A stretch of DNA of 64,000 bases from CAWFLT01 sp963816795 (GTDB lineage Bacteria; Acidobacteriota; Vicinamibacteria; Vicinamibacterales; SCN-69-37): NCBI GenBank assembly GCA_963816795.1, contig CAWFLT010000003.1, positions 277,561-341,560 of the forward strand, written 5' to 3'. Shown piece after piece: positions 19,878-28,860 of this stretch (its first letter is position 1; each line of letters starts with the position of its first letter). Both the position numbers and the translations under genes were made by a program. The notes under the pieces were generated by a model, which had not been told where the DNA came from, searched no databases, and saw only the letters and a list, made by a program, of their open reading frames with translations.

Positions 19878-20969
19878 ATGGGCATCATGGATTTCATCAA
19901 GGGCGAGTTGCTCGACATCATCGAGTGGACCGATGACTCACGCGACACGCTCTCGTGGCAGTTTCCGGACGACGACAAGGCGATCAAGAACGGCGCACAG
20001 TTGATCGTGCGGGAGTCGCAGGTCGCGCAGTTCGTCTACCTGGGTCAGTTCGGCGACACGTTCTCCCCCGGCAAACACACGCTGACCACCGACAACATCC
20101 CGGTCCTGACGAAGATCAAGTCCTGGCCCTTCGGCTTCAACTCGCCGTTCAAGGCCGACGTGTACTTCGTGGTCACGCGCCTCTTCACCGGCAACAAGTG
20201 GGGCACGTCGAACCCGGTGATGTTGCGGGACAACGACTTCGGGATTGTCCGGGCCAGGGCCTTTGGCACCTACGACTTCAGGATCGTCGAGCCGAAGATC
20301 TTCCTGCGCGAAGTCGCCGGCTCCGATCACAACTTCAGACTCGACGAGTTCGCCGACACCATGCGCTCGCGCATCGTCAGCATCTTCACCGACGCTCTCG
20401 CGTCGGCGAAGATCCCGGTGCTCGACGTCGCGGCCCGGTACACCGAGCTCGGTGACGCCCTGCTCCCGGTGATCAACCCGGCAGTCACGGCGAAGTACGG
20501 CCTCGAGCTGACGAGCTTCATCGTCGAGAACGTGTCGGTGCCACCCGAAGTCGAACAGGCGATCGACAAGCGATCGAGCATGGCGGCGATCGGCAACCTC
20601 AACGACTTCGTGAAGTACCAGATGGGCAAGGGGCTGGAATCCGGCGGCGGCGCGGGCGGGGCCGGCACGGCCGCTGAACTGGCGGTCGGCTTCGGCATCG
20701 CGCAGCAGATGATGCAGCAGGGCTTCGCCGGCGGCGCCGCGACACCCACCGTCGCGCCTCCCGCCGTTGCTGCCGGCGCGCCCGATCTCCTGAGCCCCGC
20801 GCAAGCGGCACAGCTGCTCGGCGTCAGCGAGGCCGACGTGATGGCCGTGCTCGCGTCCGGGGAACTGAAGGGCAAGAAGATTGGGGCCTCGTGGCGGATC
20901 ACGCGGGCGGCGCTCGAAGAAGTACTTAAAGTGATGGGGCGGGTACGACGGGTACGACGGGTACGATAG
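19878..20969 (+). CDS. SPFH-domain protein with C-terminal HTH (virion-core-like family)
   Basis: The 363-residue protein has no signal peptide. Residues about 1-240 are an SPFH/band-7-type domain of the COG4260 'virion core protein-like' group (AQLIVRESQVAQFVYLGQ, FSPGKHTLTTDNIPVL). A Gly/Ala-rich helical linker follows. Residues about 303-350 form an excisionase/MerR-type helix-turn-helix (SPAQAAQLLGVSEADVMAVL, then IGASWRITRAALEEVL). Relatives more often end in a GYF-like or zinc-ribbon module. The last residues (VRRVRRVR) and the stop codon are encoded by the flanking 9-base repeat. It probably acts with the zinc-ribbon protein gene next to it, at a membrane or protein-quality-control complex; the exact role is unknown. 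Confidence 0.8.
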   Translation: MGIMDFIKGELLDIIEWTDDSRDTLSWQFPDDDKAIKNGAQLIVRESQVAQFVYLGQFGDTFSPGKHTLTTDNIPVLTKIKSWPFGFNSPFKADVYFVVTRLFTGNKWGTSNPVMLRDNDFGIVRARAFGTYDFRIVEPKIFLREVAGSDHNFRLDEFADTMRSRIVSIFTDALASAKIPVLDVAARYTELGDALLPVINPAVTAKYGLELTSFIVENVSVPPEVEQAIDKRSSMAAIGNLNDFVKYQMGKGLESGGGAGGAGTAAELAVGFGIAQQMMQQGFAGGAATPTVAPPAVAAGAPDLLSPAQAAQLLGVSEADVMAVLASGELKGKKIGASWRITRAALEEVLKVMGRVRRVRRVR

Positions 20970-21097
20970 GTACGACGGGTACGATAGGTACGCGGGTACG
21001 CGGATCCGGCGCGGCGGTCCATGAATAAAAGATGACAAGAATCAGCCTCCTGGTACCTGTCGTACGCGACGTACCCGTCGTACCTGTCGTACCTGAC
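20942..21097. repeat. Periodic-arm palindrome, GGTACGACG type
   Basis: The left arm (20942-21000) has six or seven copies of a 9-base word GGTACGACG/GGTACGATA. The right arm (21051-21097) has the same words inverted (CGTACCCGTCGTACCTGT). A 50-base loop separates them. The left arm supplies the last codons and the TAG of the SPFH gene, and the right arm ends just before the zinc-ribbon ORF. It could form an mRNA hairpin between two co-oriented genes. Confidence 0.85.
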
Positions 21098-21107
21098 TTC
21101 TCCCCAG

Positions 21108-22205
21108 ATGTCTGAGGTCTCTGCGCAGACGAAACACGCCTGCCCGGCCTGCGGCGCACAGGCGGAGTGGAACCCGGCCAAGCAGAAGCTGGTGTGTCCG
21201 TTCTGCGGTACGGAATCGCCGTATCAGATCGATCGAGAAGTGGGTAAGGCGGCGGAGCTCGATCTCGAGGCGGCGCTGAAGGCGCTGCCGGCGGACGAGC
21301 AGGCTTGGATGGCCACGCGGCGGAGCGTCCGCTGCACGAGCTGTAACGCCGTCATGGAATTCGAGGCGCAGCGCGTCGGACAGAATTGCGAGTTCTGTGG
21401 ATCGCCGGCGCTCGTGCCTTATGACCAGATCCAGGCGCCGATCCGGCCGGAGAGCCTGCTGCCGTTCAAGATCGATCAGGGACGAATCCGCGACGACATG
21501 CGCGGCTGGTTCCGCAGCCGCTGGTTCGCGCCAAACCGGCTCGGCCGCTCGGCGCTCGTCGACACCGTCAAGAGCGTTTACATCCCCTACTGGACGTTCG
21601 ACGCGACGGTGCATTGCCGCTGGGACGCCGACGCCGGGTACTACTACTACGTCACCGTCCAGGCCCGAGACAGCCAGGGCAAGCCGATCACGCGGCAGGA
21701 ACGGCGTGTCCGTTGGGAGCCGGCCTCAGGCGCAATCGATCACGTCTTCGACGACGAGCCGATTCCGGCGACCAACGGCATTCCACTTGACTTGCTGCGC
21801 CAAGTCGAACCGTTCCCAACTGGCGACCTGGTGCCGTACGACACGGCGTTTCTTTCCGGACACGTCGTGGAGCGGTATCAGGTCGTGCTCAGCGAGGCCG
21901 CTGACGCCTCGTTGGCCGCCATGAACCAGGAGCTCGAGCGGCTGTGCTCGGCGCAGGTGCCGGGCGACACGCAGCGCAACCTCCGCATCTTTCCGGACTA
22001 CTCGAACCGCACCTTCAAGCACGTGCTCGTGCCCATCTGGCTGCTCAGCTACACGTTCGGCCCGAAGGCGTTTCAGGTGATCGCCAATGGCTACACCGCC
22101 AAGATCGCGGGCCGCTATCCGTACAGCGTCTGGAAGATCTTGTTGCTCGTCGTGTTCTTGATTGTCGTGATTGGCGTGGTCGTCGTACTCACGCAAGATA
22201 ACTAA
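21108..22205 (+). CDS. Double zinc-ribbon protein with C-terminal membrane anchor
   Basis: The 365-residue protein has two four-cysteine zinc ribbons: C12, C15, C30, C33 and C76, C79, C94, C97. A mixed alpha/beta domain follows (about 105-335, conserved VYIPYWTFDATV and HVLVPIWLLSYTFGP). One strongly hydrophobic transmembrane helix (about 340-360) lies just before the C-terminus, which leaves the ribbons in the cytosol if the N-terminus is inside. Proteins of this kind are found beside COG4260 SPFH genes in many bacteria, and the pair here is separated only by a palindrome. A role in a membrane-associated complex with the SPFH protein is inferred from that context. Confidence 0.78.
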   Translation: MSEVSAQTKHACPACGAQAEWNPAKQKLVCPFCGTESPYQIDREVGKAAELDLEAALKALPADEQAWMATRRSVRCTSCNAVMEFEAQRVGQNCEFCGSPALVPYDQIQAPIRPESLLPFKIDQGRIRDDMRGWFRSRWFAPNRLGRSALVDTVKSVYIPYWTFDATVHCRWDADAGYYYYVTVQARDSQGKPITRQERRVRWEPASGAIDHVFDDEPIPATNGIPLDLLRQVEPFPTGDLVPYDTAFLSGHVVERYQVVLSEAADASLAAMNQELERLCSAQVPGDTQRNLRIFPDYSNRTFKHVLVPIWLLSYTFGPKAFQVIANGYTAKIAGRYPYSVWKILLLVVFLIVVIGVVVVLTQDN

Positions 22206-22218
22206 GAGCGAAGGCCTC

Positions 22219-22320
22219 GCACACGGAGACCACGGGGAAGACAGCACGGAGATCACGGGGCAAGTAGGGTTAACCCTTAAGTCTTAGTGCCCTCCGTGTT
22301 TCTCCGTGCCCCCCGTGTTA
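22219..22320. repeat. Periodic-arm palindrome, family A copy 2
   Basis: Inverted arms of CACGGAG/CACGGGG words flank the palindrome AGGGTTAACCCT at 22266-22277. The outer flanks also resemble copy 3: AGGCCTC on the left and AGCGAAGCTCTT on the right, which suggests defined element ends. It lies between the convergent zinc-ribbon and PQQ dehydrogenase genes. Confidence 0.82.
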
Positions 22321-22343
22321 GGTAGCGAAGCTCTTGTTTTCGA

Positions 22344-24062
22344 TCAGTAGATCTTGAATGCGTACAGCGTGTCCCCAACCGCGACCAGCACATGCTGCTT
22401 GCCATCGATCGAGTACGTCTGCGGCGCGTTCGAGATGTTGCCGATGCGCGTGTGCCACAGGATTTTGCCGTTCGTGGCGTCGAAGGCCACGAAGTTGCCG
22501 CTGCCGTCACCCGTGAAGAGGACGCGGCCCGCGGTCGTGAGCAAGCCGGCGCCGCTGCCGGGGCCCGGGTATTGGTGTTTCCACACCGGCTTACCGGTCT
22601 TGTAGTCGATCGCCGACAGGAAGCTCTCCAGCGCGCCGACGCCGACGCGCAGCTTGCCGCCGAGGCCCATCGATCCTCGCGGATCAGGATCGGTGAGATA
22701 CAGCATGTTGAAGCCGTTCTGCTCGTGCACGTAGAACAGCCCAGTGTCCGGCGAATAGGCCGGCGGCTCCCAGTTGATGACGCCGCCCTCGGGCGGCGAG
22801 ACCAGCGCGCCAGGAATGATGGCTTCCTTCTCTGGATTCGGCTCCGGCGAGCCGCTCTTGCGCACGCCGAGCGTCCAGTTCGAGTACGTCCCGAACTTGG
22901 TCGTCACGATATGTTCGCCGGTGACGCGATCGACGGTGAAGAAGTAGCCGTTGCGCGCCGCGGTGGAGACCACTTTGCGCGGCTTCCCGTTGATGACGCC
23001 ATCGATCAGGATCGGCGTCTGCGCGGAATCCCAGTCGTGCGTGTCGTGCGGCGAGGTCTGGAAGTACCACGCCATCTTGCCCGTGTCGACGTGCACGGCC
23101 ACGAGTGAGCCGGTAAAGAGATTGTCGCCCTTGCGGCCCGACCCGGTGTACCCCGGCGTCGGATTCCCGGTGCCGAAGATGTAGAGCCTGGTCTCCGGAT
23201 CGTACGAACCGGGAATCCAGACCTGCCCCCCGCCATGGCGAGCGGCGTCGAGGCTCGGCCAGGTATTGAGCCCGGGATCGCCCGGATTCATCGGAACGGT
23301 ATGGAAGATCCACTGGCGCTTCCCCGTCTCAGGGTCGAAGGACTGCAGGAACCCGGGCGCGTCGAGATCGTTCCCGGTGCCGACGAGCACGTGGTTGTCG
23401 ACCACGATCGGCGCCATCGTCGAGAAGTACTGCTGATCGAAGTCCGCGATCTCGACGTGCCATCGTTCTTTGCCGGTGCGGGCGTCGAGCGAGACGAGGT
23501 AGTTGTCGGGCGTTTCGAAAAACAGATGCTGGTTCCACATCGCGGCCCCGCGGTTGCCGATGTGCGTCCCGCCCTTCGTCTTCCAGAAGTACTGCCACAG
23601 CACCCGGCCGTCGCGCGCGTCCATCGCCCACACGTTGTCGGGCGCGGTGACGTACAGGATGCCGTTGACCTGGAGAATCTGGCCCTTGACGTTCACGTTG
23701 GTGCCGATGGGGAACTCGCCCGTGCCTTCGCCGCCGATGATCAACGGCGCCGCACCGCCGCCAAATCCACCACCGCCGAATCCGCGCCCTCCCCCGCCAC
23801 CTGCTGCCGGCGCCGCGGTGGCGCCGGTAAGCCGCGCCGTCCACGCGAGGGTGAGGTTCTTCACCGTCGTCTGGTTCGCTTGCGCGAGCTGGCTGTAGCG
23901 CCGGCCCGTGTAGTCGCCGGAGTAGGTCGGCCAGGAATCCGAGAGCGGCTTCTTGATGGCTTGCGGATCGAGGCCCGGTTGATCGATCACCACCTGCTGA
24001 CCGGCCAGCAGACTGGGGGCGACAACGAGGCAGGCGGCGGCGACGAAGTAGTGGGGTCTCAT
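22344..24062 (-). CDS. PQQ-dependent dehydrogenase (quinoprotein propeller), exported
   Basis: The 572-residue protein has a signal peptide (residues 1-20, ending LLAGQ) and an eight-bladed PQQ-type propeller with tryptophan-docking repeats such as SWPTYSGDYTGRRYSQL, VWAMDARDGRVLWQYFW and FVAFDATNGKILWHTRIG. Residues DWDSAQTP and the following strands match the catalytic/PQQ region of the alcohol/glucose dehydrogenase family; no haem domain is present. A Gly-rich insertion occurs after the first blade. ATG 24062 overlaps the cytochrome c stop by 4 bases (ATGA), so the two are translationally coupled and the dihaem cytochrome is the obvious electron acceptor. Substrate (alcohol, aldose or aldehyde) cannot be decided from sequence. 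Confidence 0.87.
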   Translation of the reverse strand: MRPHYFVAAACLVVAPSLLAGQQVVIDQPGLDPQAIKKPLSDSWPTYSGDYTGRRYSQLAQANQTTVKNLTLAWTARLTGATAAPAAGGGGGRGFGGGGFGGGAAPLIIGGEGTGEFPIGTNVNVKGQILQVNGILYVTAPDNVWAMDARDGRVLWQYFWKTKGGTHIGNRGAAMWNQHLFFETPDNYLVSLDARTGKERWHVEIADFDQQYFSTMAPIVVDNHVLVGTGNDLDAPGFLQSFDPETGKRQWIFHTVPMNPGDPGLNTWPSLDAARHGGGQVWIPGSYDPETRLYIFGTGNPTPGYTGSGRKGDNLFTGSLVAVHVDTGKMAWYFQTSPHDTHDWDSAQTPILIDGVINGKPRKVVSTAARNGYFFTVDRVTGEHIVTTKFGTYSNWTLGVRKSGSPEPNPEKEAIIPGALVSPPEGGVINWEPPAYSPDTGLFYVHEQNGFNMLYLTDPDPRGSMGLGGKLRVGVGALESFLSAIDYKTGKPVWKHQYPGPGSGAGLLTTAGRVLFTGDGSGNFVAFDATNGKILWHTRIGNISNAPQTYSIDGKQHVLVAVGDTLYAFKIY

Positions 24063-25009
24063 TTGAGGGTCACCAGGTAGGCCGTGACGTTGTGAATGTC
24101 CCGATCGGTGTACTGCGAGAGCAGCCGACGGTGTGCCGCCAACGGATCGCGGACCTCGACCTTCGGCACGTCGCCGTTGCGGCCGATGGATCTCTGGACG
24201 CCGTCCGCCGTGGTCAGCAGGACGAGGAAGTCGTCGATCCGGTCGAGCTGTCCTTCGATCTTCTGTCCGGACGGCTGCGTGACAATCACCGTCACCTGGC
24301 GCCGGTTCGGTCCCTCGCCGGGCGCCGGCGGGCCGCCGCGACCGCGGCCCCCGCCACCGCCGCCGACCCAGAGGTTTTGCAGGGTCACCGGATCGGCGAT
24401 GCGCGACGCAAGCCCCTCCAGGTCGCCGGCCGGCGAATGGCACTTGGAGCAATTCGTCTGGAAGTACGCTTGCCCCGCCTTGGCGTCGCCGACGAGGATG
24501 TTTGGCGGTTTCTCGGTACCCGGTGGAGGCGATCCCTGACCACGCATCGTCGCCTGCACGGCATGGATGTGCGCGGCGACCGCCTTGATGTCGTCCGGAG
24601 CAAGCGGCAGCGGCGGCATGATCGGCATACCCGGATTCTGGCGGCCGTTGGTGATGACCGGTCCGATGAGCTCGCCCTCCAAATCGTTCAGCGCGAGTTG
24701 CGAGCGGAGCAGGTTGGGCCCGCCGATGTCGCCGCCTCGCAGGTCAACGCCGTGACAGGCGCGGCAATGGATGCCGTAGATGGTCGCGCCCTTCGCGATG
24801 ACCGCGGGGTCGCCCGGCGGCCGCTGCTGTGCCGGAAACGTGGCGCCGCGACCGCCGCCGCCTTGTCTGCCGGCTGGAGCCGCGGGGGCGCCTTGCCCGC
24901 CGCCAGCGGGCGGCGGGGGTGGCGGCGGACCTCCCTGCGCTCCGGCCCTGACGGCAATGGATCCCAGTAGCAGACAGCCGGCCGCAGCCAGGCTCAGCGT
25001 CGAACGCAT
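24059..25009 (-). CDS. Periplasmic dihaem cytochrome c
   Basis: ATG 25009 opens a signal peptide (about residues 1-24, ending RAGAQ), followed by a Pro/Gly-rich linker. Two haem-binding motifs, CRACH and CSKCH, mark two cytochrome c domains. Met ligand candidates lie in NPGMPIMPP. Between the second haem and the C-terminus is a small beta domain (VTVIVTQPSGQKIEGQL) like those seen in c-type cytochromes linked to PQQ dehydrogenases, with another Gly/Arg-rich stretch before it. The stop codon overlaps the quinoprotein start. Expected role: passing electrons from the PQQ enzyme to the respiratory chain. The M43-type peptidase gene is divergent, 168 bases away. Confidence 0.86.
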   Translation of the reverse strand: MRSTLSLAAAGCLLLGSIAVRAGAQGGPPPPPPPAGGGQGAPAAPAGRQGGGGRGATFPAQQRPPGDPAVIAKGATIYGIHCRACHGVDLRGGDIGGPNLLRSQLALNDLEGELIGPVITNGRQNPGMPIMPPLPLAPDDIKAVAAHIHAVQATMRGQGSPPPGTEKPPNILVGDAKAGQAYFQTNCSKCHSPAGDLEGLASRIADPVTLQNLWVGGGGGGRGRGGPPAPGEGPNRRQVTVIVTQPSGQKIEGQLDRIDDFLVLLTTADGVQRSIGRNGDVPKVEVRDPLAAHRRLLSQYTDRDIHNVTAYLVTLK

Positions 25010-25177
25010 TCCGCACCTCGTCGATGTCCCGGATAACAATCCGTCATGATACGCGGATCGAGAGCAGGCGGTACCGGCCGGCGTTTGTCCTGCCAAAATC
25101 TGCGCCGTCAGGTGTAAGCTCCTCTGCACCCCAGCGCAGGACCACGCTCGCGATCCATTCACTTCAGGGAGGAAGAC

Positions 25178-26069
25178 ATGGCAAAGAGGCAACGGTCCGG
25201 GGGCGTGAAGCTCCGCAGGTCGTGTGGCGCGATGGCTGCGCACATGGCCCTGCTCGAGAAGTATCCGTCCTTCCGGCTCGCACAGATGCGGCTCGAAGGC
25301 GCGGTCGACAAGCGCCGCAAGGCCGGCGTCGACTTGCAGAAGCTCAAGCTCGTGACGATCAAGACCGTGGTCAACGTCGTCTACCGCACCGACGAGGAAA
25401 ACATCTCCGACGGCCAGATCGCCAGCCAGATCAAGGCGATGAACAAGGATTTTCGCGCCACCAATTCGGACAAATCGCAGACCCCTGCCGCGTGGAAGGG
25501 CCTGGTCACCGACTCGCGCATCCAGTTCAAGCTCGTCGATGTCACGCGCACGAAGACCAGCGAAGACCGGATTCACCCACGACGACGCCGTGAAGAAGGC
25601 CTCCGGCGGCGGCGTCGCGCCGTTCGACCCGAAGACCCACTTGAACTTCTGGGTGTGTGCGCTGACCGGCGGACTGCTGGGCTACGCGCAGTTCCCGGGG
25701 GGCCCGGCCGCCACCGACGGCGTGGTCGTCAACTACCAGGCGTTCGGCACGAATGGAACCGCGACGGCACCATTCAACAAAGGGCGGACCGCGACGCATG
25801 AAATCGGTCACTACCTCGACCTGCGGCACATCTGGGGCGACACGCCGGACTGCAGCGGATCGGATCAGGTGGCGGACACGCCAAACTGCGCCGGGCCGAA
25901 CTTCGGCATGCCGGCCTTCCCAGTCATCACCTGCAACAACGGCCCGAACGGCGACATGTTCATGAACTACATGGACTACACCGACGACGCGGGCATGTTC
26001 ATGTTCACCGCACAGCAGGTCGTGCGCATGCGGACGGCGCTCGAGACCGCGCGCGCCGGGCTCATCTAG
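25178..26069 (+). CDS. M43-like zinc metallopeptidase, no signal peptide, one frameshift
   Basis: After a one-base gain near 25562 is removed, the product is about 296 residues. The N-terminus carries the RRSCGAMAAHMALLEKYPSF-type region of bacterial M43/pappalysin relatives. The zinc site is HEIGHYLDLRH, which has Asp where the family usually has Gly (HExxHxxGxxH). A Met-turn candidate is in MNYMDYTDD. Cysteines in the C-terminal third (PDCSGS, PNCAGP, ITCNNG) suggest structural disulphides, yet no signal peptide is visible after the ribosome site AGGGAGGAAGAC and ATG 25178. It is followed 70 bases later by a second putative zinc peptidase gene. Confidence 0.8.
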
Positions 26070-26139
26070 TCGATCGATCCTTCGCGAGGGCCAGTCCTGA
26101 TCGGGACCGGCTCTCGCCTTTCGGCCCGGCGATCCGACC

Positions 26140-28017
26140 ATGGCAAAAAAAACAGCCGCTCCCAAGATCCAGGCGTACGAGATCGACGTCGATCGGGTGA
26201 CGCGTCAGGCGGCGCGCCGGCAGGCGCCGACGCGATTCGCGCGGCCCGCTGGTCCGCCCCTTGCGGATCTTCACGCTCGATCCGTCGGTGTCGGATCGCC
26301 TCGGCGGGATCGCCACCGTCCAGGTGCCGTACGAAGAGCTCGAGCCCGGTCCGGTCGGCGCGCTGTTCGAGATTCGAGCGAACGGCGCGCCGAAGCCGCT
26401 TTCGGCCGCTCCGCTCGATCTCGACGACCCGGTGCTGCTGATGTCGAGCGGGTTGGCGCCGACCCCCTCGAATGGCAACTTCCACCTGCAGATGGTCTAC
26501 GCCGTCTGCAGTCTCACCTACGCGGCGTTCCGGCGCGCGCTCGGCCGCGAAATCTGCTGGGCGATTCCCGCGTCTGAGGCCGGCCGGCTGCGCCTGGTCG
26601 TGAAGCCGTTCGGCTTCCGCAGCCGGAACGCCAGCTATAACCGCGAGACCGGCGACCTGTCGTTCGGCTACTTCAAGGCGGGAAAGGAACCGGCCGGCTT
26701 TACGGTGCGGCAGGGCCTGATCTGCACCGCCCTCAGCCACGACATCATCGTGCACGAGACGACGCACGCGCTCCTGGACGGGCTGCGGTCGTCGTTCCTG
26801 CAGCCGACCAACGTCGATGTGCCGGCATTTCACGAAGGGTTCGCCGACCTGGTCGCCCTCTTCCTCCACTTCAGCTACACGGACGTCGTCGAGCGGGCGA
26901 TTCACAGCGCGGCGAGCTCGGGATCGAGCCTCTCGCTGCTGACCGACATCGCGCGCGAGTTCGGCTATTCGCGATCGACGCCGGGCGCCGAGCGGGCGCT
27001 CCGCTCAGGCATCGACATGAACGGGCTGGCCGCGTTCGACTCCGATACCCTGCCGACCAGCAAGGGCGGACCGATTCTGCTACGACCCGGCGCTCGAATC
27101 GCACAAGCTCGGATCGGTGCTGGTGTCGGCGGTCTTCGAAGCGTTCATGACGGTCGTCCGCCGCAAGACCGAGCGATTCTTCCGGCTGGCCGGGATTGAT
27201 CAGTCGGAGTTCGGGCGCACGCCGTTGAGCGATGCGCTGGTCAAGGTCCTGGCCAGCGAAGCGAGCGACGTCGCCAGTCAGTTCCTCTCGATTTGCATCC
27301 GCGCGATTGATTACTGCCCGCCCGTCGACATGGAATTCGGCGAGTATCTGCGCGCCATGATCACGGCCGACAGCGAAATCGAACGGAGCGACAAGTGGGG
27401 ATTCCGCGAGGCGCTGATGCGCTCGTTCCGCCGCCGCCGGATTTTTCCCGATCACGTGCACTTCATGACGGAAGACGCGGTCCGATGGCAGCCGCCGGCC
27501 GAACGCCTTCGCGTCCCCAGCCTCTCGCTCAGCCGGTTGCGATTCTCGGGAGACCCGGGGCAGCCCGCGAGCAAGAGCGAATTGCTCCGTCAGGCCGACG
27601 CCTTGGGCCGGCTCGTCACCGATCCCGAAGCACGCCAAGACGTTCAACCTCGTTGCGCCGCTAGGTCCTCGACCGAAGAACGTGACCTACGTCGGTCCGG
27701 TGACGGTCCAGTCGGTGCGGGTGGCACGGCGCGCCGCGCCCGACGGCCGCGTGCTGTTCGATCTGGTCGGTGAGGTGACGCAAAGCTGGACCGTCAACCG
27801 GAATGGCGAGCTGTTCGACATGGCCGGCGGGACGACGGTCATCATCGACGCGCAAGGTGAGGTCCGTTACGCCATCTACAAGCGCGCTGACACCGAGCCT
27901 CGTCAGGTCCGGCAGCTCAAGTCGATCAGCGGCCCGCTCAAGAAGTACTGGGAGAAAAAAGGCGGCAAGCTGAAACTGCGGCCCGGCATGCTGCAGCGAT
28001 TGCACGGCGACCTGTGA
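26140..28017 (+). CDS. Putative gluzincin-type metallopeptidase of unknown family, three frameshifts
   Basis: Removing one-base gains near 26251, 27088 and 27628 gives a continuous protein of about 624 residues. The middle carries HETTH followed, 23 residues after the second His, by the Glu of HEGFADLVALF; this HExxH...ExxxD arrangement is typical of gluzincin zinc peptidases. The N-terminal 200 residues are mixed alpha/beta and the C-terminal 130 residues look like a beta-rich domain (VRVARRAAPDGRVLFDLVGE). No signal peptide or membrane segment is visible. I do not recognise a named family. The two adjacent zinc peptidase genes may be co-transcribed. Confidence 0.65.
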
Positions 28018-28110
28018 GGCACTCGGGACCCACCACGCGACACTGTCCGCCCCGGACTTCACGTTGAAGGACTTCGCGTATGATTCCCCTCGACCACAAG
28101 TGACTGGTCA

Positions 28111-28153
28111 AGAGCGGTTTCGAGATCGATGTAGCGAGCTGAGATGGGGAAGA
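28111..28153 (+). repeat. Dispersed repeat, copy 1 (AGAGCGGTTT type)
   Basis: This 43-base stretch aligns with 44231-44274: AGAGCGGTTT, then about 30 bases with four or five mismatches and one indel, ending in GCTGAGNTGGGG. It runs straight into the long hairpin at 28144. It may be one end of a small non-autonomous element. Confidence 0.5.
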
Positions 28154-28225
28154 TTTGCACAGGAGAGGGACGGGTCTTGCTCGCGCAAGCGAGACCCGTC
28201 CCCCTCCTGTGCAAATCTTCCCCAT
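28144..28225. repeat. Near-perfect 82-base hairpin
   Basis: The 5' arm begins ATGGGGAAGATTTGCACAGG and the 3' arm ends with its exact complement. An inner stem GGGACGGGTCT pairs with AGACCCGTCCC, closing on a small loop. Only one bulged base and one or two mismatches interrupt about 38 pairs. It lies between the metallopeptidase and DUF2911 genes. It could be a terminator, an RNA processing site or a MITE-like element. Confidence 0.85.
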
Positions 28226-28307
28226 CATCCCCGGCGGTGGTCTGGGACTAACCGCTCAGCCGTTTTCACCGCGCTACACGGAAGTGAAAACGGCGATAGG
28301 AGGAACG

Positions 28308-28850
28308 ATGCGACGATTCGTGTGTACCGGGATCGCGGCGCTGGTGCTCGCCAGCGCGAGCCCGCTCAGCGCGCAGAAAACCACGCCCGTCCACGCAGGC
28401 AAGGGCGGCAGCGCTCACGTCAGGACCGAATGGTCGATCGACGGCGCGCGCATTTCGATTGAGTATGGACAACCGCAGCTCAAGGGCCGGACCGACGCCG
28501 CCCTGATGCCGCCCGGTCAGCCCTGGCGAACCGGCGCCGACGAGGCGACGATCATCACGAGCGACAAGCCGCTCATGTTCGGCACACTGTCGGTGCCGGC
28601 GGGGACCTACACGATCAACACACAGCCCGGGACCGAGTGGCAATTCATTCTCGGCAAGCTCGGCAAGCCGGGCCAGTGGGGCGTGCCGTACAACGCGTCG
28701 CTCGAGATCGGCCGCGCGCCGATGAAGGCTGGCAAGACGGCGAAGCCGGTGGAAGAGATGACGATCTCGATCGACGACACGCCGGCTGGCGCCACACTCC
28801 GCGTCGAGTGGGGTTCGACGTCGGCGATGATTCCGTTCACGGTCGGATAG
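28308..28850 (+). CDS. Exported DUF2911 protein
   Basis: The 180-residue protein starts at ATG 28308, seven bases after a strong AGGAGG ribosome site. It has a signal peptide (about residues 1-22, ending PLSAQ). The body matches DUF2911: WSIDGARISIEYGQPQLKGR, then PGQPWRTGADEAT, VPAGTYTINTQPG and a final beta-rich domain (MTISIDDTPAGATLRVEW). The family is periplasmic and common in Bacteroidota and Acidobacteriota, with no known activity. The upstream 290-base gap holds the repeat and hairpin at 28111-28225. It converges on the isomerase gene with a 10-base gap. Confidence 0.85.
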   Translation: MRRFVCTGIAALVLASASPLSAQKTTPVHAGKGGSAHVRTEWSIDGARISIEYGQPQLKGRTDAALMPPGQPWRTGADEATIITSDKPLMFGTLSVPAGTYTINTQPGTEWQFILGKLGKPGQWGVPYNASLEIGRAPMKAGKTAKPVEEMTISIDDTPAGATLRVEWGSTSAMIPFTVG

Positions 28851-28860
28851 CAGGACTCTT

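Noticed and set aside
19878..22205. Prophage or virus remnant suggested by the 'virion core protein-like' family name
   Set aside because: The name is historical for this SPFH group; there are no capsid, terminase, portal or integrase genes nearby.
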